Of a DNA stretch of 21,057 nt, positions 12,340-19,050 are shown piece after piece (the first letter of the stretch is position 1; each line of letters starts with the position of its first letter). Below the pieces are notes generated by a model, which saw only the letters and a program-made list of their open reading frames with translations, made no database searches and was not told the DNA's origin. This DNA is from a virus. The position numbers and the translations under genes were made by a program. The stretch covers positions 1-21,057 of the IMG/VR virus record IMGVR_UViG_3300030616_000090; one strand, given 5' to 3'.

Positions 12340-12500
12340 AATAGTAATTAAAGTATAATCTAGGCAAACCCTAAATTAAAAGCCCAATTTCAACTAGCCC
12401 TTTATCTATAAAACCCTAGCCCCTAAATCTCTAAATCTTAAGCCTAATTCTAGGAAAGCCTTATCTATAAATTAAGCCAATCTAGAACTAGCCCTTAATA
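12340..12500. other. Strand-skewed (C-rich, G-poor) non-coding tract
   Basis: The + strand has many CCC/CCTA units (AACCCTA, CTAGCCC, AAGCCTA) and few G. CTAGCCC and TTATCTATAAA are repeated. There is no credible ORF in 11748-12869 apart from short random ones. The skew may mark a replication-related region. Confidence 0.4.
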
Positions 12501-12671
12501 TACTAATGAGCTATGATAAATCTAGGTGGGTAAAGCCCAACCCAATACATAGCTGAATAGGTCAATACAACACTATAAAGTAATGTATAGGTAAAACTAA
12601 CACATAGAGGGTAGGGTGGGCGTACCCTATATATATTCTAGGTACCTAATGAATTCAAAAGAAAAGAAGAT

Positions 12672-12694
12672 AGGCTAGGTAATTAATCTAGCCT
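12672..12694. repeat. 7-bp inverted repeat
   Basis: AGGCTAG and CTAGCCT flank a nine-base AT loop in the convergent intergenic region. It may be a transcription terminator or a protein site. Confidence 0.4.
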
Positions 12695-12862
12695 GTTTGC
12701 CCTATCTATTAGGGGTGAAATTGAGCTATCCCTAGTAATGAGCAAATGCCCACTCTCTAGGGGTATTACTATTATACTAGGGGGATAGTAAACTTTGCCA
12801 ATCATCTTTTCACCTAGCTATTAACTAAGTATTATATATATACCTAGCTGTTCAGGTGAGGT

Positions 12863-12880
12863 GGGGTATTTATTTACCCC
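12863..12880 (-). terminator. Hairpin overlapping the stop of the 12870 gene
   Basis: GGGGTA-TTTATT-TACCCC is a perfect 6-bp stem that includes the TAA stop of the leftward gene. It could end that transcript. Confidence 0.4.
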
Positions 12881-13259
12881 TAGCCTTTAGAACATTTATT
12901 TGCTTCTGTAACTGTTTATTACTATCCTGTTGGGCTTTCTTCAGGCTTTTCAACTCACCCACTAGGTCGGACAGTAGGCTAGTTACTTCTGTATCTGTAT
13001 CACTATCCTTAGTATTCCTGTTGGCTCTCCTGTTGGACTTCTTTGGCTTGGGCTTATCGGTATCTAGGTCAATGCTCACCCCTAGAGCTTCCCATTCATC
13101 TAGAGAGAACAAGCCATCTGGCTTAATGTTCCCATTAGCCATCACTTTACCCCTAGTGATATAAACACTATCTTTACTGTCACTGTACCAGCTAGTATAT
13201 ATAGCTGTACGGTCATCACCAGCTTCCAATTCTATGCTATCTATCTCTGTGTTGGTCAT
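12870..13259 (-). CDS. Acidic/coiled-coil protein, 129 residues
   Basis: Residues 1-70 are acidic with SxDEWEALG-type turns (LFSLDEWEALGVSIDLDTDK). A basic hinge KPKKSNRRANRN follows, and the last 40 residues (SLLSDLVGELKSLKKAQQDS onward) are a coiled coil with leucine heptads. This is a possible scaffold, transcription or replication accessory protein; no family is recognised. ATG 13259 has GGTG ten bases upstream; GTG codons at 13271 and 13268 are alternatives. It has its own TATA box and lies alone on the minus strand between two large non-coding regions. Confidence 0.65.
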   Translation of the reverse strand: MTNTEIDSIELEAGDDRTAIYTSWYSDSKDSVYITRGKVMANGNIKPDGLFSLDEWEALGVSIDLDTDKPKPKKSNRRANRNTKDSDTDTEVTSLLSDLVGELKSLKKAQQDSNKQLQKQINVLKARGK

Positions 13260-13290
13260 CTCAAACACCACAGGGAGATAGTATAGGGGG

Positions 13291-13301
13291 GATATAAACT
13301 T
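13291..13301 (-). promoter_or_regulatory. TATA box for the 12870 gene
   Basis: On the minus strand AGTTTATATC is preceded by a purine-rich GAAAA BRE-like stretch. It lies about 32 bases upstream of ATG 13259, so the leader would be short. Confidence 0.5.
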
Positions 13302-13312
13302 TTCGAAATATT

Positions 13313-13331
13313 CAAATCCCTACGGGATTTG
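13313..13331. promoter_or_regulatory. Perfect 19-bp palindrome, operator candidate
   Basis: CAAATCCC-TAC-GGGATTTG lies just upstream of the leftward TATA box. It is the size expected for a dimeric HTH regulator site. A hairpin role is less likely because it lies upstream of the predicted transcript start. Confidence 0.5.
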
Positions 13332-13489
13332 TGATGAGGACATCAATACATAGCTTAGTAAACTAACAATAGGTAGACGATTGTTGCCTATAGCCTATTC
13401 AAGTTGTAAAGCAACTATAGACAAACTAAAAGCACAAATAGGAATTGCCATTGATTCATATAGCCCCTATATGTCTACATATAGAGCTA

Positions 13490-13690
13490 ATTGAAACAAC
13501 TAGGTTCTTATTGTTCACAACTAGCCTCATATTGAAACAACAAGCACCATCTAGTTCACATCTAGTCTACATCTAGATACATGTAGATAGCCTATTGAAA
13601 CAACAAGCTAACATCTAGTAGACAATTAATGCCTAATGCCTAGATACAACTAGTATACATCTAGTAACCTATTGTATACATCTAGTATCA
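13490..13690. repeat. Iteron-like direct repeats
   Basis: ACATCTAG occurs five times (13558, 13569, 13611, 13657, 13678). ATTGAAACAAC occurs three times (13490, 13531, 13594), the last two extended to ATTGAAACAACAAGC. There is no gene. The arrangement is reminiscent of a replication origin or a multi-site control region between divergent transcripts. Confidence 0.55.
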
Positions 13691-13807
13691 ATTAACATTA
13701 CCTAGCCTTAAATTCCTATTAACCTAGCCTACAACTTAGTTGTTTCCCAAAATTGTAACGGTACCCCTATTTAAACCTATCGTCTATGCCGTCCTCCTGT
13801 TGGATAC

Positions 13808-13823
13808 CGAAACACTTAAATAC
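13808..13823 (+). promoter_or_regulatory. Late-operon promoter candidate
   Basis: CGAAAC followed by ACTTAAATAC fits an archaeal BRE plus TATA box. Transcription would begin near 13845, just before the strong Shine-Dalgarno GGTGAGG at 13854. This would drive the packaging genes. Confidence 0.5.
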
Positions 13824-13864
13824 CCCAAACGCCGGAGGGGTTACACCTATTAGGGTGAGGATAT

Positions 13865-14002
13865 ATGGAAATAGTATGGTTTCTGTATATCATAATATGA
13901 ATATATATCGTCAAGCACGGAGCGCCAAGCTATGGCGGGAAGTTGGAGGGAACATTACCTATTAAGGAGGTTATAAATATATGGGACAAGTTAGTAAAAT
14001 AG
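13865..14002 (+). other. Short membrane ORF interrupted by in-frame TGA
   Basis: After a strong Shine-Dalgarno (GGTGAGG) the ATG opens MEIVWFLYIII, then TGA at 13898-13900. The same frame continues IYIVKHGAPSYGGKLEG and on to TAG at 14000. The hydrophobic segment runs smoothly across the TGA, suggesting a former or recoded 45-residue membrane protein. As written it makes an 11-residue peptide. The tail overlaps the start of the next gene. Confidence 0.4.
13923..13937 (+). promoter_or_regulatory. GC-rich hairpin before the small-terminase gene
   Basis: CGCCA-AGCTA-TGGCG forms a 5-bp stem in an unusually GC-rich stretch (13917-13948). It may shape translation of the downstream gene or be part of the interrupted ORF. 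Confidence 0.35.
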
Positions 14003-14532
14003 TTCAACATGGCCTCGAGGATGAGGTTAGACAATTAGCGAGAGCTGGGTTCAGTCGTGAGAATATTGCTTCTCATATTAATCATACCCATAATGATGTG
14101 CAGGTATCTCATATGGCTATCCAGAGATTCTTAGAGAGTAATGAGGTGCAAGAGATACGTAAGGAGCTAGATGCTGGGACTGATTTGGAATCTCAGCTTA
14201 GGGCTGAGCTTAGAGAGGGTATAGATGAGCAACTTAAGGAAACAGAAGAAATCTTTAAAATCATGAAAAAAGCATTAAAACGTATAGTAAAAGAGGGGGA
14301 TGACATTAAAACTATTAAAGCTGCTAAAGATACTCTAAGTGCTATAGACCAAACTGTAAAGGCTCTAAATACTAAAGTAGAATCAGGATATAAAAGATTT
14401 GCTAATATACAGAAAGCAGAAAAGATTAATTATGTTCAAATTAATAATTTACTAATAGATATTTCAGATAAGTTATGTGATAATTGTAGAAATAAAATAA
14501 TAGATATGATGACACAAAAGGAGGATATATAA
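13981..14532 (+). CDS. Terminase small subunit candidate, 183 residues
   Basis: The N-terminus carries a helix-turn-helix (ARAGFSRENIASHINH, then VSHMAIQRFLES), followed by a long charged helical region (residues about 65-150) likely to oligomerise. This is the architecture of terminase small subunits, which bind the packaging site and form rings. A CDNCRN motif near the C-terminus is unexplained. AAGGAGG lies ten bases before the ATG, the strongest ribosome site in the window. Position upstream of the large terminase supports the call, but sequence identity to a known family was not tested. Confidence 0.6.
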   Translation: MGQVSKIVQHGLEDEVRQLARAGFSRENIASHINHTHNDVQVSHMAIQRFLESNEVQEIRKELDAGTDLESQLRAELREGIDEQLKETEEIFKIMKKALKRIVKEGDDIKTIKAAKDTLSAIDQTVKALNTKVESGYKRFANIQKAEKINYVQINNLLIDISDKLCDNCRNKIIDMMTQKEDI

Positions 14533-14736
14533 ATGCCAGGTTCTAATTATGATTGGAAGATAACTGCAAAGAAATTCTTTACTGGGTTATTTATTACTGT
14601 AGCACCAGTAAGTATATTATATGCTATAGATTTTTGCGAAAGTCAATCATTTCCTGCAGAATATCTTTGGGTGGTACCATTTATCGTTGCTTTATTACAT
14701 GCAGCATTAAATGCTATCAAACACTGGAATGATTAA
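14533..14736 (+). CDS. Two-pass membrane protein, holin-like, 67 residues
   Basis: Two hydrophobic segments (FFTGLFITVAPVSILYAI and YLWVVPFIVALLHAALNAI) with charged ends fit the class of small phage holins. AAAGGAGG lies eight bases upstream and the ATG abuts the previous stop. In archaeal viruses the lysis role of such proteins is not established, so the name is by resemblance only. Confidence 0.55.
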   Translation: MPGSNYDWKITAKKFFTGLFITVAPVSILYAIDFCESQSFPAEYLWVVPFIVALLHAALNAIKHWND

Positions 14737-14879
14737 TAAATAACTGGGAAATAGTTACTTAGTGACATACCATGTAATACGCATATAACACATGCGAGAA
14801 TTCATAAATCTAGTAACGTCCACTGAAACTTATATCCCAACTCGTATGTGAAATAATGTTATTATAGTTACGTGATAAT
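14737..14879. other. 143-bp non-coding gap with two small hairpins
   Basis: TAACT/AGTTA and CGCAT/ATGCG form 5-bp hairpins. No ORF or clear promoter is visible beyond an ACTTATATCC stretch (about 14827-14836) that could be a weak TATA box for the downstream genes. Confidence 0.3.
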
Positions 14880-14993
14880 ATGGCAATGAAAGATATAGAT
14901 TGGAAGGATACAGCCTTTTGGTTCGTAATCGTTATTGGTATTCTTTTAATACTCAGTAAGGTATTAAATCTATCAATATCATTATCCCTATAA
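14880..14993 (+). CDS. Single-pass membrane peptide, 37 residues
   Basis: MAMKDIDWKDTAFWFVIVIG continues into ILLILSKVLNLSISLSL: one transmembrane helix with an acidic N-terminal flank. The ribosome site is GTGAT-aat-ATG. It shares an acidic/aromatic DWK start style with the holin-like protein (YDWKITAKKF), so the two may work together. Confidence 0.55.
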   Translation: MAMKDIDWKDTAFWFVIVIGILLILSKVLNLSISLSL

Positions 14994-15031
14994 GTAGGCT
15001 AGTATCTAATGATTACTTACTAAAATAATAT

Positions 15032-16540
15032 GTGGTGGTTAATATACCACCTTGTTTATTTATTATGACATTTATAAAGCAATTAGATAAGAAGCAACTG
15101 CAAATACTCAAATATGCTAATGACCCAGTAGCATTTACTACTGATTTATTAGGATTAAAATGTGAGGACTTTCATCAAGAGTGGTTAAATGCATTCAATG
15201 ATAATAGATTCACTCTATTATTAGCACCAAGAGGTCATGGTAAGACATCTTTGGTTGGTTCCTACATTCTATGGAGAATAGTAAGGAATAGAAGACTTAG
15301 ATGTATAATAGTAACAATTAATCAAGATAAAGCTAATGCAATGATGACATTCATCCAAGAAAATCTTGAGAATAATGATAGACTTAAGAGAGTATTTGGA
15401 GATTTCAAAGGACCTTTATGGTCTAGAAATGAAATAAGAGTTAAACAGCATGCTAAGGGAAAAATACCTCATAATGAACCTACCCTAAAAGTTCTAGGAG
15501 TTGGTTCTAGAATTATATCAGGTCATTATGAATTAATAGTATTAGATGATATTACTGATGATGAGAACTCTCATACAGAAACTCGTAGACGTAATCTAGA
15601 AAGTTGGTATAATAAAGAAGTAGTTGGAACATTTCTAGCTAATAGCAAAGTTATTGATATTGGCACTAGATGGCATGAAGATGATATTCATAATTACTTT
15701 ATTAATAAGGCTGGATTTAAAACTTTAGTTTATAAAGCTCTACTTAATGAGCAAGAAGTTAATGATGGTAAACCAGCTAAAGTTCTTTGGCCAGAACATT
15801 TACCTTGGGATAAGAATATGGCTAAGGAATATAATTTACCTGAAACAACATTAACTCTACAATTTATTAGAGAACACCAAGGAGAACTAGCATTTCAAAT
15901 GCAATATCAAAATAATATTATCCCTGCTGGTATTGCTAAATTCAAAGCTGAATGGCTAGATAATGCAGTTAATAATTATCGTAAACATGCGTTATCTGGA
16001 CCTATTGGCATGAGAAAATATATGGGAGTAGATATTGGTGGTGAGGATAGTATTAGTGATTGGTGTGTATTCACTGTAATTGGAATAGACTCTGATGGTC
16101 TTATATACACAGTAGAACAAATTAGAACACACGCATCTTTACAAAGACAAATAGATATTATCAGGGGATTAGATGAGAAACACCATGTTTCTAGAATAGG
16201 AATAGAAACTGCTGCACAACAGAAACTCATAGCATCTGATTGGATTAAGAACAATCCAGGATTACCAATTATGACTATTAAATCATCAAGAGCTAATGAT
16301 AAAGAGACTAGAACCGATAGACTTTCTATAATGTTTGAAACTAATAGAATATGTCTAGACCCAAAACTAATACATCTAATTGATGAACTAAAATTATATC
16401 CAAGGGCTAAACATGATGATTGCATAGATAGTTTATCTTTTGCAATTGAGAGTGCTCAGGATAAAGGATTCATTGATTGGTCTAAAGCTACTGATACTAT
16501 TATGACTAGGAAGAGAGATTACTCTATTGAGGTAATCTAA
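15032..16540 (+). CDS. terL: Terminase large subunit (ATPase-nuclease)
   Basis: This is the DNA-packaging motor. Numbered from GTG 15032: Walker A APRGHGKTS (65-73), Walker B ELIVLDD (167-173), coupling motif IDIGTRWHEDD (208-218). The RNase H-like nuclease has MGVDIGGEDS (Asp334), IGIETA (Glu392) and HDDCIDSL (Asp462/463/466). About 500 residues is the normal length. The start is uncertain: GTG 15032 has no Shine-Dalgarno, ATG 15065 none, but GGTGG-ttaat-ATA places AUA at 15044. The conserved region begins after 15065, so all options leave the domains whole. Confidence 0.93.
   Translation: MVVNIPPCLFIMTFIKQLDKKQLQILKYANDPVAFTTDLLGLKCEDFHQEWLNAFNDNRFTLLLAPRGHGKTSLVGSYILWRIVRNRRLRCIIVTINQDKANAMMTFIQENLENNDRLKRVFGDFKGPLWSRNEIRVKQHAKGKIPHNEPTLKVLGVGSRIISGHYELIVLDDITDDENSHTETRRRNLESWYNKEVVGTFLANSKVIDIGTRWHEDDIHNYFINKAGFKTLVYKALLNEQEVNDGKPAKVLWPEHLPWDKNMAKEYNLPETTLTLQFIREHQGELAFQMQYQNNIIPAGIAKFKAEWLDNAVNNYRKHALSGPIGMRKYMGVDIGGEDSISDWCVFTVIGIDSDGLIYTVEQIRTHASLQRQIDIIRGLDEKHHVSRIGIETAAQQKLIASDWIKNNPGLPIMTIKSSRANDKETRTDRLSIMFETNRICLDPKLIHLIDELKLYPRAKHDDCIDSLSFAIESAQDKGFIDWSKATDTIMTRKRDYSIEVI
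15034..15051 (+). promoter_or_regulatory. Hairpin at the terminase start
   Basis: GGTGGT-TAATAT-ACCACC is a perfect 6-bp stem whose 5' arm is also the only Shine-Dalgarno-like sequence for the gene. Folding would hide the ribosome site, so translation may be regulated or temperature-sensitive. Confidence 0.4.
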
Positions 16541-16568
16541 TGTATTATGTATCATAATTGAGGTTAAT

Positions 16569-16934
16569 ATGGCTGAAGAATCGTTGGAACAAATTAAGGT
16601 TGGCACTAAACCCATAGAACGATATGTATCTGCTTATCTATTCGCCAAAAGTGAAGATAAGGATGCAGTAAAGATAACAGGTAGAGGCCACAATATTAAA
16701 CGATGTATTGATGTGGCTGCTATATTACTTAGAAAATATTTAGAGCCTATAGATTGTAATTTACAAGATGCTTTATCAGCTCTAGAATCTAATGAGATAG
16801 ATAAGGCTAAAGATATTATTAATAAACTTCTAATATGTGAAGTTAATATTGGTAGTGAAGCATATGGGGAGAGATATGTTTCCACAATAGATATTATTAT
16901 AAGAGGAGATAATAAGCATGACAAGACTGACTGA
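16569..16934 (+). CDS. Alba-family chromatin protein, 121 residues
   Basis: IKVGTKPIERYVSAYL, then AVKITGRGHNIKRCIDVAAI and VNIGSEAYGERYVSTIDIII match archaeal Alba (VLIGKKPVMNYV, VIKARGRAISKAVDTVEI, RVGSQ...RVSTIEIAI). Alba dimers coat DNA and RNA. Of the lysine pair Lys16/Lys17 the first is Thr13 and the second, Lys14, is kept. An unusual insertion (residues about 62-88, LQDALSALESNEIDKAKDII) lies between the last helix and the final hairpin. GAGGT precedes the ATG. It overlaps the portal gene by 17 bases. It marks the host as archaeal. Confidence 0.88.
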   Translation: MAEESLEQIKVGTKPIERYVSAYLFAKSEDKDAVKITGRGHNIKRCIDVAAILLRKYLEPIDCNLQDALSALESNEIDKAKDIINKLLICEVNIGSEAYGERYVSTIDIIIRGDNKHDKTD

Positions 16935-18240
16935 TAGAATATTAGGTAAGATTAAATATCTAAGGGATGATGGTCGTCCTCAAACTCTAATAAGAACTGG
17001 AGGTAGTACTGGAGGTAGTGCTTTTGGGGATACTGATAGAACTACTCAAAAGCTAGAGGAATTTTGGAAATATTATAGAGGAGAAGGTACAGTATTTGCT
17101 TCTCTTAATTCAACTGCATATAATACTGTGATGGTAGGATATAATATTACATCTAAGAATCCAGAAGCTAAAAATTTAATATCAGATTCTTGTGATATGC
17201 TTAATCTAGAAGAATCTCTATGGGAAGCAACTAGAGATAGTCTAGTATTTGGAGATTCATTCATAGAGAAACGTAGGAATAGGAAAGGGGATGTAGTTAA
17301 ATTAAAACCAGTAGACCCACGTACAATAGTTATTAATTATAATCAATATGGAGATATTGAATCTTATAAACAGGTTATTGGTGGTAAGACAGTAAATCCT
17401 AAAATCCCTAAGGAAGATATTATCCATTTTAGATTTCTACCTATCCCAGGTTCACCTTATGGTGTATCTCTTATAGAACCTAATGTAGAAGTTATTAAGC
17501 GTAAAGTATCTGTAGAGGAAGCTCTATTCAATGCAATGAAGCGACATGGTACTGGCAAATGGGTTTTATATGTAGGTAATGAGAAGGATGGTCAAATTCC
17601 TCCAGATTCAGTTATGGATAGTATAGCTGAAAAGCTAGAGGATATTAATGACTTAAATGAAGTAGTACTCCCATGGTTTATGCATCTAGAAACTATAGAT
17701 GAGAAAGGTATAGAGGGAGTAGAAGAATATTATGATTATTTCCAAACTCAATTAGTTGTTGGTCTAATGTGTCCTGAGGAAGCCTTAGGTCAAGGTAAAG
17801 GATCCACAGAAGCGACAGCTAGAGTTAAGAGTGTTATGTATGAGAGAATGATTAAATCATACCAAAGAAGATTATCTAAAATTCTTCATGATGAACTATT
17901 TGAAGAGATTTTATTAAAGCAAGGATTTAAGAATGAAACTTATCCAGATTATGCAATTAAAGTTACATTAGAATTTAATTCTGTAACTGAAGAGGATGAA
18001 GCTCTAAAAGCTAAATGGTGGAGTAATATCATAAGAAGCTTTAGAGGTGATATACCATTAACTGGTAATGAGTTTAGAACTGTGTTTGGTTTTCCTACGA
18101 TGGATGGTCTTGATAAACTCATGACTAATCAATCTGATTCTGATGAAGAACCAGAAGAGGAGGAAGAGGAACCTGAGGAGGAAGAACCAAAAGAAGTTAA
18201 TACAGAAGAGGTATACGATGAAGAGACTAATGGAGTTTGA
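16918..18240 (+). CDS. Portal protein, 440 residues
   Basis: It forms the dodecameric portal ring through which DNA enters the capsid. The sequence shows the usual features: DSLVFGDSFIEKRRNRKGDV, LKPVDPRTIVINYN, IIHFRFLPIPGSPYGVSLIE, a long helical region EATARVKSVMYERMIKSYQR, and a C-terminal region ending in a strongly acidic tail (Glu-rich, residues 405-428). Length and position right after the terminase fit HK97-type tailed viruses. AAGAGGAG lies before the ATG, inside the end of the Alba gene. Confidence 0.88.
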   Translation: MTRLTDRILGKIKYLRDDGRPQTLIRTGGSTGGSAFGDTDRTTQKLEEFWKYYRGEGTVFASLNSTAYNTVMVGYNITSKNPEAKNLISDSCDMLNLEESLWEATRDSLVFGDSFIEKRRNRKGDVVKLKPVDPRTIVINYNQYGDIESYKQVIGGKTVNPKIPKEDIIHFRFLPIPGSPYGVSLIEPNVEVIKRKVSVEEALFNAMKRHGTGKWVLYVGNEKDGQIPPDSVMDSIAEKLEDINDLNEVVLPWFMHLETIDEKGIEGVEEYYDYFQTQLVVGLMCPEEALGQGKGSTEATARVKSVMYERMIKSYQRRLSKILHDELFEEILLKQGFKNETYPDYAIKVTLEFNSVTEEDEALKAKWWSNIIRSFRGDIPLTGNEFRTVFGFPTMDGLDKLMTNQSDSDEEPEEEEEEPEEEEPKEVNTEEVYDEETNGV

Positions 18241-18730
18241 TGCCACTGAAAAGTTCCTCACTAGACCTTTGGAGTACGATACTAATATACTCCAGAAGGG
18301 TGGTAAATACAAAGTCTATAAGAGTGCAGTAATACTCACACCAGGTATCTGGCATGATATGATGACTAGAGCTGATGTGAAGTGGTCTGAGATAAAGATT
18401 AAAGCATTTGCTACTAATTGGATTACTGATTATATTAATCTAGGTCATGAGCATCATCCAACTGATTTTGTTGGTAAAGTTGCTAATCCTAGATATATTG
18501 ATGGAGCTCTTAGAGGAGATTTATGCATCAACAAAAACCTATCTAGAGGTAAGGATGTCATCGAAGGAATTGATGAAGGCATTCTAAACCAAGTCTCAGT
18601 GGAGGTTATATCTGAAGATTATTGGGATTCTAATGAAATGATTAGATGTGCTGATAATCTCAAATTCATGGGAGTTAGTATTATAGGCCCATATCCACCT
18701 CCAGCATGCAAGGATGTAAAGATTAGATGA
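18218..18730 (+). CDS. Prohead maturation protease, 170 residues
   Basis: The core LGHEHHPTDFVGKVANPRYI, DGALRGDL and EGILNQVSVEVISEDY matches the HK97-type capsid protease: catalytic His in the HEHH segment (77-80), and Ser127 in NQVSVEV. It would cleave scaffold or capsid protein during maturation. ATG 18218 was chosen because GAGGT lies five bases upstream; a longer frame from 18143 runs antiparallel in sense through the portal's acidic tail and has only Lys/Arg-rich junk. It overlaps the portal gene by 23 bases. Confidence 0.82.
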   Translation: MKRLMEFDATEKFLTRPLEYDTNILQKGGKYKVYKSAVILTPGIWHDMMTRADVKWSEIKIKAFATNWITDYINLGHEHHPTDFVGKVANPRYIDGALRGDLCINKNLSRGKDVIEGIDEGILNQVSVEVISEDYWDSNEMIRCADNLKFMGVSIIGPYPPPACKDVKIR

Positions 18731-19050
18731 AGCAATTCGACCATATTCTAATTAGAGGATGTCCATTATGTGATATCTTTCTAGAACCGGAGAAACATAT
18801 ACATACTAAGTTGTATCACCCATCAAAGGACCAGATACCATTCAATGATTTCATTATCATAGATTGTGAAACTTGCAAAATACCTATGGTGGTAGTAAGA
18901 GATCATGTAATGGAGATATCTAATGAGTTATGGGGACGAATACTATATAGATGTAGAAAGTTATTTGGTAATAACATTCGTCTGAGAACTACTCAGAGGA
19001 AAATACATGACCATATTCATTTTCATGTTATGATACCTAAATATGATTAA
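18727..19050 (+). CDS. HIT-like protein, 107 residues
   Basis: The C-terminus has DHIHFHVMIP, the His-x-His-x-His-x-x motif of the HIT superfamily (nucleotide hydrolases/transferases, His96/98/100). An N-terminal CPLC and DCETC (47-51) may bind zinc, as in Hint-type members. Another His (60) lies in VVVRDHVMEI. The ATG overlaps the protease stop as ATGA, so it is co-translated with head genes. Possible roles include removing AMP from adenylylated DNA ends made by the adjacent ligase; that is inference. Confidence 0.7.
   Translation: MKQFDHILIRGCPLCDIFLEPEKHIHTKLYHPSKDQIPFNDFIIIDCETCKIPMVVVRDHVMEISNELWGRILYRCRKLFGNNIRLRTTQRKIHDHIHFHVMIPKYD

Noticed and set aside
12270-12340. C/D-box small RNA
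   Set aside because: ATGATAA and CTGA-like boxes occur, and GTTGATGA occurs near 10384, but the full C, D', C', D set with normal spacing is not present.
13490-13608. CRISPR-like repeats (ATTGAAAC motif, also GATTGAAAC near 9398)
   Set aside because: The motif recalls the 3' end of archaeal CRISPR repeats, but units are 11-15 bases, spacing is irregular (41 and 63), and there are no cas genes.
15976-16924. Minus-strand ORFs of 60-150 codons opposite terL and Alba
   Set aside because: They are antisense shadows: Ser/Ile/Leu-rich composition, no ribosome sites, and the + strand proteins are clearly recognised.
18143-18217. Longer protease N-terminus from ATG 18143
   Set aside because: The extra 25 residues are Lys/Arg-rich and come from the out-of-frame reading of the portal's Glu-rich tail; the ribosome site favours 18218.
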